Part shown: in pieces, positions 9,991-18,693 of the stretch
Layout of the letters: each line of letters begins with the position of its first letter
Numbering within the stretch: position 1 is the stretch's first letter
Source of the DNA: Aerococcaceae bacterium DSM 111021
Lineage (GTDB): Bacteria; Bacillota; Bacilli; Lactobacillales; Aerococcaceae
Assembly: GCA_020112395.1 (NCBI GenBank)
Contig: JACCEK010000003.1
Span: 124,001-188,000 of the forward strand
Length of the DNA: 64,000 nucleotides
Reading direction: 5' to 3'
The notes under the pieces: generated by a model
Seen by the model: only the letters and a program-made list of their open reading frames with translations
Told to the model about the DNA's origin: nothing
The model's database searches: none
Program-made: the position numbers and the translations under genes

Positions 9991-10768
9991 ATTTATCTTG
10001 TAATCGATTTGTACGTAATTGGTGTCGGTCACTAAAGAATGAACGATACGTTAAGTAAGTTGCGATATAAGTAGAGATTGCTGTAGAGGCTAGCATCATA
10101 AACATAACCATAATTTGGTAAAGAATGGCTTTAGTAGGATCAATTCCCGCAAACATTAAACCAGCCATCATCCCAGGTAAAGTCACTAATCCAACAGTCT
10201 TCGTACTATCAATCGTTGGTTGTAACCCCCGACTCATTGTTGCTTTTAGAATCGATTGGGAAGCTTGATAAGGTGTCGCACCAAGAGCCAGTTTTTCTTG
10301 AACGGCTTGTGCTTGGTCTGTAAACGTCTGTGATAGGGTAGAGAAGGCTAAACCAATCGAACTCATTGAGCCCCCGATAATCATCCCAGTAATTGGAATA
10401 AGTTGAGAGGGTGTGAATTCCAAACTACCTGAAAGTACAAGGACACTAATCGTAATCGTCGCTGTGGTTAAAATCGCAATTAAAGAATTGATAAAAGCAT
10501 TTTTCAGCCCTTTACCACGTTGTCCTGCATTCCAGCTAGCATTCAATATCATGACTAGCATCATCGCTAGTGTTACAAATGTGTTATTAACTTGGAAAAT
10601 TCCTTGTAATAGGAACCCAACCACAACGAGTTGAACAATCATGCGGACAATCGCAATAATTAACTCTTTTTCAAGTTTTAATTTTTCTCGGTATGAAATG
10701 ATAATCGCAATAATGACTAAAATAAATGATAAAACTAAAGAAGTTGGGGTCACATTAAGCTGGTTCAT
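9989..10768 (-). CDS. fetB: Iron efflux ABC transporter permease, FetB/YbbM family
   Basis: A UPF0014 permease, 259 aa from the ATG at 10768 (MNQLNVTP), which has GTGAGGA 7 bases upstream; a longer frame from 10786 is less likely. Several membrane helices are visible, plus the conserved segment SSIGLAFSTL and the family's VTLPGMMAGLMFAG stretch. It overlaps the ATPase gene by 14 bases. In E. coli the FetAB homologue exports iron under peroxide stress; function here is by family only. Confidence 0.85.
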   Translation of the reverse strand: MNQLNVTPTSLVLSFILVIIAIIISYREKLKLEKELIIAIVRMIVQLVVVGFLLQGIFQVNNTFVTLAMMLVMILNASWNAGQRGKGLKNAFINSLIAILTTATITISVLVLSGSLEFTPSQLIPITGMIIGGSMSSIGLAFSTLSQTFTDQAQAVQEKLALGATPYQASQSILKATMSRGLQPTIDSTKTVGLVTLPGMMAGLMFAGIDPTKAILYQIMVMFMMLASTAISTYIATYLTYRSFFSDRHQLRTNRLQDK

Positions 10769-11432
10769 GGTTATCCTCACTTTCATCGAAGGCTATCTTA
10801 TCTAAAGTAATTATTCGGTCAGCTAATTGCTGTTCTTTTTCAATGTGGCTGACTAAAATAACTGTAACATTATTCTCTTTACGGTATTGATTTAACCATT
10901 CCCAGATGATTTTTCGAGTTTCTGAATCTAAGGCACTCGTAATCTCATCAAGTAAAAGAATATCAGGACGGAATTGAACGTTACGAATTAAAGCCACACG
11001 TTGTTTCTCTCCACCAGATAAAGTTGTAATGTCTTTATCCAAATACGACTTCGGTAATTGAACATGTGAAAGCAAATCTTTCGCAAGCTCTTCATCAAAG
11101 TCCATATCGCGAATATCATAACTAAACTGTAAGTTATCGCGCACCGTCTCACCAAATAAGGTTGGCGCTTGGAAACAATATGAGACATTTTGACGTAATT
11201 CAATGGGATCAATGTCTTCGACATTCTCACCTTTGAATAAATAGTCACCTGACGTTGTTAAGGCAGGACTTTGTAATTGCGCAAGGTATTTGAGTACGGT
11301 ACTTTTACCGCTCCCAGAAGGGCCATTAATCGTAAGAATTTCGTTGGGTTGAACGTTAAATGATAAGTTACTTATGATTGTTTGCGTATTGGTTTTAATT
11401 GTTAGATTATTAATCTGTATAAGTTCTGACAC
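10755..11432 (-). CDS. fetA: Iron efflux ABC transporter ATP-binding protein, FetA/YbbL family
   Basis: A 225-aa ATPase partner of fetB. Start GTG at 11432 is chosen over an upstream ATG because AAAGGTGAT precedes it at good spacing and homologues begin near SELIQINNL. Walker A GPSGSGKST, signature LSGGEKQR, Walker B ILLLDEITSALD and the H-loop VSHIEKE are intact. It forms a two-gene operon with fetB. Confidence 0.88.
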   Translation of the reverse strand: MSELIQINNLTIKTNTQTIISNLSFNVQPNEILTINGPSGSGKSTVLKYLAQLQSPALTTSGDYLFKGENVEDIDPIELRQNVSYCFQAPTLFGETVRDNLQFSYDIRDMDFDEELAKDLLSHVQLPKSYLDKDITTLSGGEKQRVALIRNVQFRPDILLLDEITSALDSETRKIIWEWLNQYRKENNVTVILVSHIEKEQQLADRIITLDKIAFDESEDNHEPA

Positions 11433-11510
11433 GGTAATCACCTTTCTTTGAAAAACATATAACCTAATTGTAAGTATTATAATTGGACTTTGCAAGACGT
11501 ACTAAAAATA

Positions 11511-11558
11511 TATATAAAAACTCTGAGCCAATGTCATGAACTAACACCGGATCAGAGT
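11511..11558 (-). terminator. Terminator of the cupin gene
   Basis: On the minus strand AACTCTGA...TCAGAGTT is followed by T-rich sequence, just after the cupin stop and before fetA. Confidence 0.65.
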
Positions 11559-11580
11559 TGCTTTGTTAATGATTGATTAT

Positions 11581-12003
11581 TTAATGTTCATTCGGATCGT
11601 TTTCTGCATCTTCATGAGTCGGGTGGACTGTTCCTTCTAAGTGATCGGGTCCAGCATATATTGTATATAACTTAAGTGGTTTAACTCCAGTATTCTCGAT
11701 ATTATGCCACATATTTGCTGGAACAAATACAGCATCATCATCAGATACTTTTATTTGTACATTTAAATCATCTTCAGTTGGCCCCATCTTACATAAGCCT
11801 TCACCATCTTCAATTCGAATAAATTGATCAATGCCTTCGTGTACTTCTAAACCAATATCATCACCTGGTTGAATTGACATGACAGTTACTTGTAATTTTT
11901 CGCCTGTCCAAATTGTAGTACGATAGTTATTATTTTCCTTTGTTGCATCTTCGATATTTATTACATACGGCTTTTTACCATGGTCCTTGTAGTCAAATTC
12001 CAT
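11581..12003 (-). CDS. Cupin-domain protein
   Basis: A 140-aa single-domain cupin. The ATG at 12003 follows a strong GAGGAGG; ten extra codons upstream are unlikely. Motif 1 is seen around GDDIGLEVHEGIDQFIRIEDG and motif 2 around VFVPANMWHNIENTG, giving a metal site with His and Glu ligands. The C-terminus is acidic and His-containing. Relatives are often annotated as mannose-6-phosphate isomerase-like cupins; the substrate is unknown. It appears monocistronic. Confidence 0.8.
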   Translation of the reverse strand: MEFDYKDHGKKPYVINIEDATKENNNYRTTIWTGEKLQVTVMSIQPGDDIGLEVHEGIDQFIRIEDGEGLCKMGPTEDDLNVQIKVSDDDAVFVPANMWHNIENTGVKPLKLYTIYAGPDHLEGTVHPTHEDAENDPNEH

Positions 12004-12280
12004 ATTAAATCCTCCTCGTAATAGTTTACACATCTAAAATACATATGTTACATAGACAATAACGATTATATAAAATTTTGTCAAATAATATAAATGTTTT
12101 TTATAAAAAAATATTGAGGGAGCAAATTATATTTATATTAGGTAATGATTTGAAGGGGCATAATGAGAGAGTAGTTTTCAAGATTTAAAGGCAAGCTTAT
12201 AAAGCAAAGGTATAGTAATTCGAGAATGGTCAACAACAGAAAAATGAATCACTTATATAAGCAATACAAGTGAGGGTGAT

Positions 12281-12442
12281 GTGTTGTTAGATCGATATTA
12301 TCAACAATATAAAAAAGAAGGTATAAAATCAATTGATATTCAAGAAGAGAGTTTATTGATAACGATCGAAACAATTAATCAACTAAAAAATTATTTCACC
12401 GAAGCTGTTGAAAAGATTGATCAAATAAATAACTCGAATTAA
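12281..12442 (+). CDS. Small hypothetical protein (53 aa)
   Basis: A short gene missed by length cut-offs: GTG at 12281 lies directly after GAGGGTGAT, and the frame runs to TAA at 12440-12442. The product is charged and predicted helical (LLDRYYQQYKKEG..., ...LKNYFTEAVEKIDQ), with regular heptad-like spacing. A strong terminator follows. I do not recognise a family. The good SD and codon pattern support it being real. Confidence 0.55.
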   Translation: MLLDRYYQQYKKEGIKSIDIQEESLLITIETINQLKNYFTEAVEKIDQINNSN

Positions 12443-12456
12443 TCAGGTGCAAGCTA

Positions 12457-12505
12457 TTAAGAGCCCCTTAAATCCAAACGAGGATTAAAAGGGGGCTCCT
12501 CTTAA
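12457..12505. terminator. Bidirectional terminator between convergent genes
   Basis: GAGCCCCTTAAATCC pairs with GGATTAAAAGGGGGCTC (one-base bulge). It lies between the 53-aa gene (+) and the DUF2871 gene (-). Confidence 0.75.
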
Positions 12506-12511
12506 ATAAAA

Positions 12512-12922
12512 CTATTTAACTGCTTTAATACTATCCATTAATACTTTAAAGAAAAAGCCAAGACCAATTGTTAGTAGAATATGCCCAATACCAGCAATCC
12601 CAGACATCATTGCAGATGATTCCATTCCCATCACAATCATTGATCCGTGAATTAACATAATTAGTAAAGATAAGCCTAAACCAGATTGGTAGAACATAAT
12701 GAATTTTTTATAATGGCGGTGTGCGCTTAATTTAAATTGGTGTTCAAGAATTAATACAATTAAGAAAAAGAACATTCCTAAAATTAAAGTGTGTGTGTGT
12801 AATACTCCTAATTGAGTATAGCCAGTAAAGTCATAAATTCGAGCGAATTCACGATCAAATAATCCGAAAGCCAGACCTAAAATCATATAAATCATACTCG
12901 TACGTGCTAATTTGTGTTGCAT
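12512..12922 (-). CDS. DUF2871 family membrane protein
   Basis: A 136-aa protein with four predicted membrane helices. The conserved histidines in LGVLHTHTLILGM suggest a haem- or metal-related membrane protein, but no function is established. The SD AAGGAG overlaps the end of the tetR gene and only one base separates the tetR stop from this ATG, so the two are co-transcribed. It is probably the gene controlled by that regulator. Confidence 0.82.
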   Translation of the reverse strand: MQHKLARTSMIYMILGLAFGLFDREFARIYDFTGYTQLGVLHTHTLILGMFFFLIVLILEHQFKLSAHRHYKKFIMFYQSGLGLSLLIMLIHGSMIVMGMESSAMMSGIAGIGHILLTIGLGFFFKVLMDSIKAVK

Positions 12923-12923
12923 A

Positions 12924-13535
12924 TTAATCTCCTTTTGTGTTGTTTATGCCATGTAGTAACCAAGAAATCTTTCGATCGTATTCTAAGAGAAGTGTCTGTG
13001 AATCCCATTCATTGGCGATATATTCAGTTAAACTATTCGTAACCAATGACATGACAAAGTATAAAAAGCTCATCGCTTCTTCTTTATTTGAGATATCAAA
13101 GTGATTCTTCTCTAATATCGTAAACCAATGATCAAACATATGTGATTCTGAAGGAACTTTACGACGTCTTGAGAATATCAATTGATCACTTCGAGTTAAG
13201 AATTTGATTTGTTTCCATTGAATATCTTGATGATCGAGGTGACTAATTTCCCTCAAGTAATTCGCAATCCCATCGAATAGGGCATCCTCGCTTTGTTGAA
13301 TGTGCTGCATAATATCAATATGAATTGCGCGTGCCACTGTTGATATTAAGTAATCATTCGCATCAGCCAAATCTTTAAAATACTTATAAAAAGCGCCGCG
13401 AGACATATTCATTAAAGAAATAATTTCTGACACCTTTACTTGACTCAGTGGTTGATCGTAAAGAACATCCAATAAAATCAATTCAATCTGTGTGCGTTTA
13501 TCAGCATCTAAATGTAAAAAAGTATCTTTAGGGAT
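12924..13535 (-). CDS. TetR-family transcriptional regulator, apparent AUC start
   Basis: N-terminal helix-turn-helix (VSEIISLMNMSRGAFYKYFKD) followed by an all-helical ligand domain: a TetR repressor that likely controls itself and the downstream DUF2871 gene. The frame is open to an ATG at 13592, but the predicted promoter -10 (13583-13588) and operator lie over that region, so that ATG would not be transcribed. The only good SD (AGAGGAGG, about 13543-13550) is followed after 7 bases by ATC at 13535, giving 203 aa. No ATG, GTG or TTG is in frame there. The start is inferred. Confidence 0.75.
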   Translation of the reverse strand: MPKDTFLHLDADKRTQIELILLDVLYDQPLSQVKVSEIISLMNMSRGAFYKYFKDLADANDYLISTVARAIHIDIMQHIQQSEDALFDGIANYLREISHLDHQDIQWKQIKFLTRSDQLIFSRRRKVPSESHMFDHWFTILEKNHFDISNKEEAMSFLYFVMSLVTNSLTEYIANEWDSQTLLLEYDRKISWLLHGINNTKGD

Positions 13536-13560
13536 ATGAAAACCTCCTCTATAACTTATT

Positions 13561-13612
13561 AGTGACAGAATGTCACTATGAGAGTATAGCACGAGAGTGA
13601 CACTCTGTCACT
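13561..13612 (-). promoter_or_regulatory. tetR promoter with two operators
   Basis: Two 17-bp palindromes, AGTGACAGAATGTCACT (13561-13577) and AGTGACACTCTGTCACT (13596-13612), have perfect 7-bp arms and lie 35 bp apart. On the minus strand -35 GTGACA (13611-13606), a 17-base spacer and -10 TATACT (13588-13583, extended TGC) fit between them, so repressor would cover both the -35 and the start point. Confidence 0.85.
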
Positions 13613-13761
13613 CTGAAAAAAAGGTATAACTTAAATTATAAACATTACATAGAATAATGCCGGCCCAGCAGGTGAGAAGAAAATCGGTGTTATGAATCTA
13701 AAAGTATGAAAAGAATATTTCGGCATGCTCATTCTAAATGACGTAGTAGGTAATGTACGGC

Positions 13762-13797
13762 AAAAAAAACGTCATCCTTATAAGGATGACGTTTTTT
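13762..13797 (-). terminator. Terminator of ald
   Basis: A perfect inverted repeat (ACGTCATCCTTA with TAAGGATGACGT) sits between A and T runs, 9 bases after the ald stop; it is symmetric and could act in both directions. Confidence 0.88.
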
Positions 13798-13805
13798 GAA
13801 TTAAA

Positions 13806-14921
13806 TTAATCTTTTAATAATTCTATAGCTTCTTGATATTCACGGTCTTGGGATTCAGCGACACCTTCTTGTGTAAGATGTCCTTTATACGTATTGATTC
13901 CTGTTAAGATAGTTGAATTCTCTAAAGCTGCTTGTTTAACACCTTTACTGATAATATCTTGTGCATAACGTAAAGTAACGTTTGTTAAACCTAATGTAGC
14001 TGTACGTGGCACAGCACCTGGGATGTTAGCCACTGTATAGTGTAGAACACCGTGTTTAATATAGATTGGATCTTTATGTGTTGTCGCATGTGTCGTTGTT
14101 TCAAAGTTTCCACCTTGGTCAACGGCGATATCAACAATAACAGATCCTTCTTTCATTGTCTTAACCATATCTTCAGTTACTAAGATTGGTGCACGACGAC
14201 CTGGGATTAACACAGATCCGATTGCCACATCAGCATCTTGAATGACACGGGTAATATTCTCTTCCGTAGACATTAATGTCTCAACTTGACCATCAAGTAA
14301 GTCTTCTAATTCAGCTAGACGTTGTGGGTTAATATCTAAGATTGTCACTTTAGCCCCCATACCCACTGAGAGTCTTGCTGCGTTGTATCCTACGATACCT
14401 CCACCAATAACAACAACATGGGCACTGCTCACGCCTGGTAGACCATCTAATAGAATTCCACGGCCACCATTTTGTTTTTCTAAGAAGTGAGCACCAATTT
14501 GAACAGCCATTCGTCCCGCTACTTCACTCATTGGGATAAGTAACGGTAGGGCACCATTTTCAACCATTGTTTCGTAAGCAATTCCAATAACGCCTTTGTC
14601 TAGAAGAGCTTGTGTTAATGCTAATTCTGGAGCAAGGTGTAAGTATGCGAATAAGATTAATCCATCGTGGAAGTAATCATATTCTGCTGGTAGAGGTTCT
14701 TTTACTTTAATTACCATATCAGCAGACCACACGTCTTTTGCGTCTGATTTAATTTCAGCGCCTGCTTCGATATATTCCTCATCAGTAAAACCAGATCCGT
14801 CACCTGCGTGTTTTCCAACGTAAACTGTATTACCTGCTTCGACTAACGTTTGCACGTTACCGGGTGTCATACCAACGCGATCTTCATTCGGTTTAATTTC
14901 TTTCGGAATTCCAATTATCAT
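13806..14921 (-). CDS. ald: Alanine dehydrogenase
   Basis: Converts L-alanine to pyruvate and ammonia with NAD+. The start is ATG 14921 (MIIGIPKEIKPNEDRVG) after GAGGAGAG; 19 extra upstream codons do not match the family. The N-terminal catalytic motif KEIKPNEDRV, the substrate region around VKVKEPLP, the Rossmann glycine motif VVIGGGIVGYNAA and the later DVAIGSVLIPGRRAP are intact. Length 371 aa is normal. It appears monocistronic, with a promoter (TATACT on minus, 14983-14988) next to the palindrome CACGATTCGTG. Confidence 0.95.
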   Translation of the reverse strand: MIIGIPKEIKPNEDRVGMTPGNVQTLVEAGNTVYVGKHAGDGSGFTDEEYIEAGAEIKSDAKDVWSADMVIKVKEPLPAEYDYFHDGLILFAYLHLAPELALTQALLDKGVIGIAYETMVENGALPLLIPMSEVAGRMAVQIGAHFLEKQNGGRGILLDGLPGVSSAHVVVIGGGIVGYNAARLSVGMGAKVTILDINPQRLAELEDLLDGQVETLMSTEENITRVIQDADVAIGSVLIPGRRAPILVTEDMVKTMKEGSVIVDIAVDQGGNFETTTHATTHKDPIYIKHGVLHYTVANIPGAVPRTATLGLTNVTLRYAQDIISKGVKQAALENSTILTGINTYKGHLTQEGVAESQDREYQEAIELLKD

Positions 14922-15240
14922 AAATATTTCTCTCCTCAAATTTCTTTTATCAAATGTCAAATTATAAATTTCCAACAAATTTAGTATAACACGATTCGTG
15001 AAAAAGTTATAATGATATACTTATTTTTCCGAAAATAGCCTAATCTAGGAGTTTAAATTTAGGTTAATAATTTAACTTAATGAACAATGAAAACAATATA
15101 TAACAAAATAGGTTTTTATTTAATTATATAGTCTCTTCATTCAATATAAGCACATTCATACTAAAAATTATTGAGAGTGATATACTAACATAAATGAGCG
15201 TTATTTATAGAAAAGAGACAACTTTAGCGAGGTGATTAAA
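14922..15240. other. Divergent intergenic region between ald and the NRDE gene
   Basis: This AT-rich 319-base gap holds the ald promoter (-10 TATACT on minus at 14983-14988) and an 11-bp palindrome CACGATTCGTG at 14990-15000 that may be a regulator site. I see no gene in the rest. Confidence 0.5.
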
Positions 15241-16008
15241 GTGTGCTTAATAACATTTAATAAGCAAAGCAGTAGTAAGTATCCATTAATACTTGTAGCC
15301 AATCGAGACGAATCGTATCTACGGGAAAGTAAACCAATTCATTTTTGGGAGGATAATCCTGACATACTCGGAGGAAGAGATATGAAAGCTGGGGGAACAT
15401 GGCTTGCTATTACAAAAACAGGGCGGTTTGCTGCGTTAACGAATCAACCATTCACTCAGCATGAGCCGATTGAACTTACTTCACGAGGAGCATTAATAAC
15501 AAACTTTCTTAAAAGTGATATCCATGCCATTGATTATGCAAAGGAACTAAGAGAGAATCGGATGAATTATGATGGGTATAATTTAGTCTTTGGAACGGTT
15601 GATGATTTATATTTGTATGACAATGTGATTGATGAATTTAAACCTTTTACAGATGGGACTCACAGTGTTAGCAATACTAAAGATGATTTGTCTAAATTCC
15701 GACAATCACATTCAGAAACAAATTTGGAACGTATGACTGCAGAGGAACGACCGCCGTCAATTGATCGATTAATTGAATCTTTCCAAGATCGAACACCTAA
15801 TCCAGACTTTAGAGATTATCCTGAACAATTGAATGAAGCGTATGCTAAACAAAGTTCATCGATCTTTATCAAAGGAAGTCAGGAGTTTGGAACCGTCTCA
15901 ACGACGGCTTTAATTGTTGATGACCAAGGTGTTGTTCAAATGAAAGAAGTACGATATAACCCAGAAGAGACCATACAAGTAACAACAGAAGAATTCGAGA
16001 TATCATGA
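15241..16008 (+). CDS. NRDE (TANGO2-like) family protein
   Basis: A 255-aa protein of the NRDE family, named for the motif seen here as VANRDE near residue 20. GTG at 15241 is preferred over an in-frame GTG three codons upstream, because family members begin Met-Cys and the cysteine is thought to become the N-terminal nucleophile (Ntn fold); GAGGTGAT lies just ahead. GGRDMKAGGTWLAI and the later TVSTTALIV segment match the family. TANGO2 relatives are linked to haem handling in other organisms; the role here is unknown. Confidence 0.8.
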   Translation: MCLITFNKQSSSKYPLILVANRDESYLRESKPIHFWEDNPDILGGRDMKAGGTWLAITKTGRFAALTNQPFTQHEPIELTSRGALITNFLKSDIHAIDYAKELRENRMNYDGYNLVFGTVDDLYLYDNVIDEFKPFTDGTHSVSNTKDDLSKFRQSHSETNLERMTAEERPPSIDRLIESFQDRTPNPDFRDYPEQLNEAYAKQSSSIFIKGSQEFGTVSTTALIVDDQGVVQMKEVRYNPEETIQVTTEEFEIS

Positions 16009-16029
16009 AGAGAGAAACACTGACTAAGT

Positions 16030-16058
16030 TTGACATATGGTACTAAGCGTGCTATACT
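16030..16058 (+). promoter_or_regulatory. ssrA promoter
   Basis: A consensus sigma-A promoter: TTGACA (16030-16035), 17-base spacer, TATACT (16053-16058) with a TG two bases further upstream. It lies just upstream of the mature tmRNA 5' end. Confidence 0.9.
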
Positions 16059-16074
16059 TACTAAGTATCATATC

Positions 16075-16437
16075 GGGGATGTCTTGGTTTCGACAGGTAT
16101 TGTTCGAACTTATGATGCGTCAGGTAGGCAGCGACTACCTAAAAACGCTACAGTTTAAATTAACTGCAAACAATACAAACAATAATTTCGCTTTAGCAGC
16201 CTAAGAACTGCGGGTGAAGATCGCCCTGGCATCACCCATGTGCTCAGGTTCCGGTCTCAAATTCAGTGGGATACGCGCTAACTTTCCGTCTGTAAGTTAA
16301 CGAAGAGATTACCAGACTCGCGAACTGTGATGCCCGTTTATCGGCTAACAGGGAGCTAACTTTAAATGGATAAACTATTGACGTAGATTCGTAAGTGGCG
16401 AGATATTTGGACAGGAGTTCGAATCTCCTCATCTCCA
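16075..16437 (+). ncRNA. ssrA: Transfer-messenger RNA
   Basis: The tRNA-like domain is formed by GGGGATG (16075-16081) and CATCTCC (16430-16436) plus discriminator A; CCA is not encoded. The T-arm GAGTTCGAATCTC is intact. The internal tag frame runs from GCA at 16166 to TAA at 16202-16204, encoding ANNTNNNFALAA after the charged alanine. It rescues stalled ribosomes with SmpB. The 3' end is a classic integration site, and a decayed integrase lies about 0.9 kb downstream. Confidence 0.96.
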
Positions 16438-16482
16438 TTGTTAAAATATAGCTATGTCCAGTTAATCTGGGCATGACACAAC

Positions 16483-16531
16483 ACCAGCGCATAGTGATTT
16501 GGCCATTGCTATGATACGCTGGTTTTTTTTT
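16483..16531 (+). terminator. Terminator of ssrA
   Basis: CCAGCG/CGCTGG and ATAG/CTAT arms form a stem followed by a run of T. Confidence 0.85.
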
Positions 16532-16621
16532 GTATAGGAAAATGATTATTTATGTTATAAATAGGAATTGAGGGTGCTTGGCTAGGGAATTGAACCCCCT
16601 CAACTCAATAATAGCTTTACT

Positions 16622-16666
16622 AAGGTTTCCTAACAGCTTCTAAAGGCTGGTAGGAAGCCTTTTTTA
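16622..16666. terminator. Hairpin with T run downstream of ssrA
   Basis: An imperfect long stem (AAGGTTTCCTA...TAGGAAGCCTT) is followed by T6. No gene precedes it on the plus strand; it may be a relic of the inserted element. Repeated ACCATTAC units follow at about 16697-16720. Confidence 0.5.
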
Positions 16667-16755
16667 ATTCCCGAACTTTGTTTACAATTGCTATAAACCA
16701 TTACTAACCATTACCATTTCTATTACTACATGAAAAAAATAATGGTTTTAATTCA

Positions 16756-17274
16756 TTAATTTATATTAATTATTTTTTCTAAGATGTTTTTTATAAAAGT
16801 CGTTTTTTCTTCAGCATACTTATGCTTATTTTTATTATTTAGGTTTGACAATTTAAATTTCAATTTTTCATAATCAACTCTAGCTTTGGGATTTTCTCTA
16901 AGATAGTCTCTAAAGTTTAACTGCTCTAAGAGATACTTATTTCCATGTTGATACATATGAATTTGATGTGTTCTTGGTTCACCTTTAGTAAAATAATACC
17001 GATCCGGCAAAATATTGGTTCCATGTGAAGTGTAACCGATAGATTCTAAAGCTGAGACACATTTTTCACTGTCAGTATATTAATTAAGTTCAATTGCAAT
17101 GTCAATGATTGGTTTTGAACTTAAATGTTCTACTGCTGTACTACCGATATGGTGGATTTCTGCAGTATACACTCCGATTTTATTTTGTATTCTTTCTTTC
17201 TCTGATATAAACTCTTTTTCCCATTCACTAGACCATGGAACTAGAAATACTTCACCTCTAGGCAAACCAAGCAT
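16756..17274 (-). pseudogene. GrpB/UPF0157 family protein, in-frame stop
   Basis: The frame from ATG 17274 (after GAGGAG) gives a GrpB-family nucleotidyltransferase-like protein (VPWSSEWEKEF, EIHHIGSTAVEHLSSKPIIDI). It is broken at about codon 65 by TAA (17080-17082) and continues in the same frame to 16756 with the family's C-terminal half (LPDRYYFTKGEPRTHQIHMY...FRDYLRENPKAR...). Total length of about 172 codons equals a normal family member, so a single nonsense change inactivated it. Part of the decayed zone next to ssrA. Confidence 0.88.
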
Positions 17275-17308
17275 ATATAAAACTCCTCGTTAATTGATTT
17301 TGTTATGT

Positions 17309-17457
17309 TTAATTCTCCAAAAACTTCGCAAATTTATTAGCTGTGTCTTTCTTCTCTTCTTTTGTAACGTGAGCGTAGATATTCATTGTTGTTTGGATAT
17401 CTGTGTGTCCTAGACGAGCCTGAACATCTTTAATTGAAGCTCCCATAGAGAAGTGAA
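17309..17457 (-). pseudogene. Tyrosine recombinase (phage-type integrase) C-terminal remnant
   Basis: On the minus strand about 48 codons read FSMGASIKDVQARLGH followed by TDIQTTMNIYAHVT and end at TAA (17309-17311). This matches the end of phage/ICE integrases, with the catalytic histidine in RLGH and the nucleophilic tyrosine in NIYAHV. The rest of the gene is gone. Its location just downstream of ssrA indicates an element that once integrated at the tmRNA 3' end. Confidence 0.88.
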
Positions 17458-17586
17458 TACTACAATATTGTATAAAAATTTAGACAGATAGCTGCAATCA
17501 ATTCAAGTGATGGATCAATATTTTTTTTACGAAAGATTATAATTTTTTGGTTAATTGTTATGTCTGAGTGTTTCTAGCATAAAGTT

Positions 17587-18111
17587 TTATTCTTCAATTT
17601 CAATTTCTCTTAATACGCGTGCCGGAACACCCCCTATAACGACATTGTCTCCAAAGGACTTCGTGACTGTTGCACCAGCCGCGACCACAACGTTATCTCC
17701 CAGGGTGACACCGCCAATAATCGTGGCATTTCCGCCAATCTAGCAGTTGTCTCCGATTGTTATTGGACGGCCGAATTCGTAACCTGAATTTCTTTCTGTC
17801 GGATTTAGTGGATGTTCAGGTGTTAAAATATGAACAGCAGGCCCCAACATCGCATTCTTGCCGAAACGAATAGGACAGACATCCAAGAAAACACAATTGA
17901 AGTTGGCAGAAAAATTTTCACCGACATGGATATTGTACCCATAATCAACTTGGAAGCTCGGTTCAATACCGATTGATTCACCCATCGTTCCTAGTAGCTC
18001 TTTTAAAATAGTATATCGTCTTTCGTATGACACTGGTCCGTTAAACTCTTGGGTTAACTGACGCGCTTCAGCTCGTTCTTTCAGCAATTGTGGGTCTTCT
18101 GGGGAATACAT
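17587..18111 (-). pseudogene. Maltose/galactoside O-acetyltransferase, in-frame stop
   Basis: A left-handed beta-helix acetyltransferase: MYSPEDPQLLKERAEAR at the start, hexapeptide repeats, and the family's VHILTPEHPLNPTER segment with the catalytic histidine. At 17740-17742 TAG replaces the expected Trp codon in GDNCWIGGNA; the frame then continues to a normal ending ([15 protein letters not shown]) at 17587. The usual first 10-12 residues (KILTGK...) are present upstream but interrupted by TGA. A pseudogene in the island edge. Confidence 0.85.
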
Positions 18112-18480
18112 TTTTCCAGTTAGTATTTTTCTTTTTCAATAGATATTCAATTCCTTCTTTCTCTTTAAATGCTTTAGTACAAAGATTATATAGATAGTCT
18201 GGAATGAAGTAAATAATTTTCACATGACTATATAAAGTATAAGTTGAATTGAAATAGAAAAAGTAATCAAGCAGACAGTTCAGCTTCTAAAAGGAAAGCG
18301 TCGTTTCCCACTATATAATAGAACCATTTTTGAATGTACAGAGGTATTTTACTATTTAAAGGAATAGTCTTTTCCCACAACTATTTTTATTTCTAGACAC
18401 CTAGCTATTCATCGATTACATTATTTCTTCAATTTTCCATTCACTATTTTTTAACTAAAGCGTGGTTTTTCTCCGAATTC
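18112..18480. other. Degenerate intergenic sequence
   Basis: Mostly non-coding. On the minus strand at about 18118-18220 a frame reads FIPDYLYNLCTKAFKEKEG, which looks like protein-coding debris running into the acetyltransferase in another frame. I cannot name it. Nothing else is recognised up to 18480. Confidence 0.4.
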
Positions 18481-18615
18481 AGATGTATTGTTTGATGATA
18501 TTGAAGTAGACGAAACTATTCAGGTGTTAACAGACAATCTACACTTGATACCCAGTGATTGGGAACTTGTAAACTTTAATAAACATACATTTGCGGCGTC
18601 CATGCGGACGCGATA
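18468..18615 (+). pseudogene. Coding remnant, possibly ParA-like
   Basis: A frame on the plus strand reads ...DDIEVDETIQVLTDNL followed by HLIPSDWELVNFN and then a stop. The I.VLTDNL.LIPSD pattern is reminiscent of the middle of ParA/Soj-type partition ATPases, but no Walker A is present and the fragment is short. The assignment is weak. Confidence 0.3.
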
Positions 18616-18693
18616 ATGGACAGAATCGTTCATAATGCGGTTTGGTATGACACGGGTCAACTAAACATGCGCGAACACAAAGCAATCAATTAA
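18601..18693 (+). pseudogene. IstB-like transposition ATPase tail (IS21-type) remnant
   Basis: Thirty codons read ADAIMDRIVHNAVWYDTG and ...NMREHKAIN before TAA (18691-18693). The pattern AI.DR..HNA......MR resembles the C-terminus of IS21 helper ATPases (IstB/DnaC-like). No other part of the insertion sequence is seen. Confidence 0.45.

Noticed and set aside
17099-17743. Plus-strand frames over the grpB-like and acetyltransferase region
   Set aside because: They mirror the minus-strand pseudogenes and have no SD or recognisable domains.
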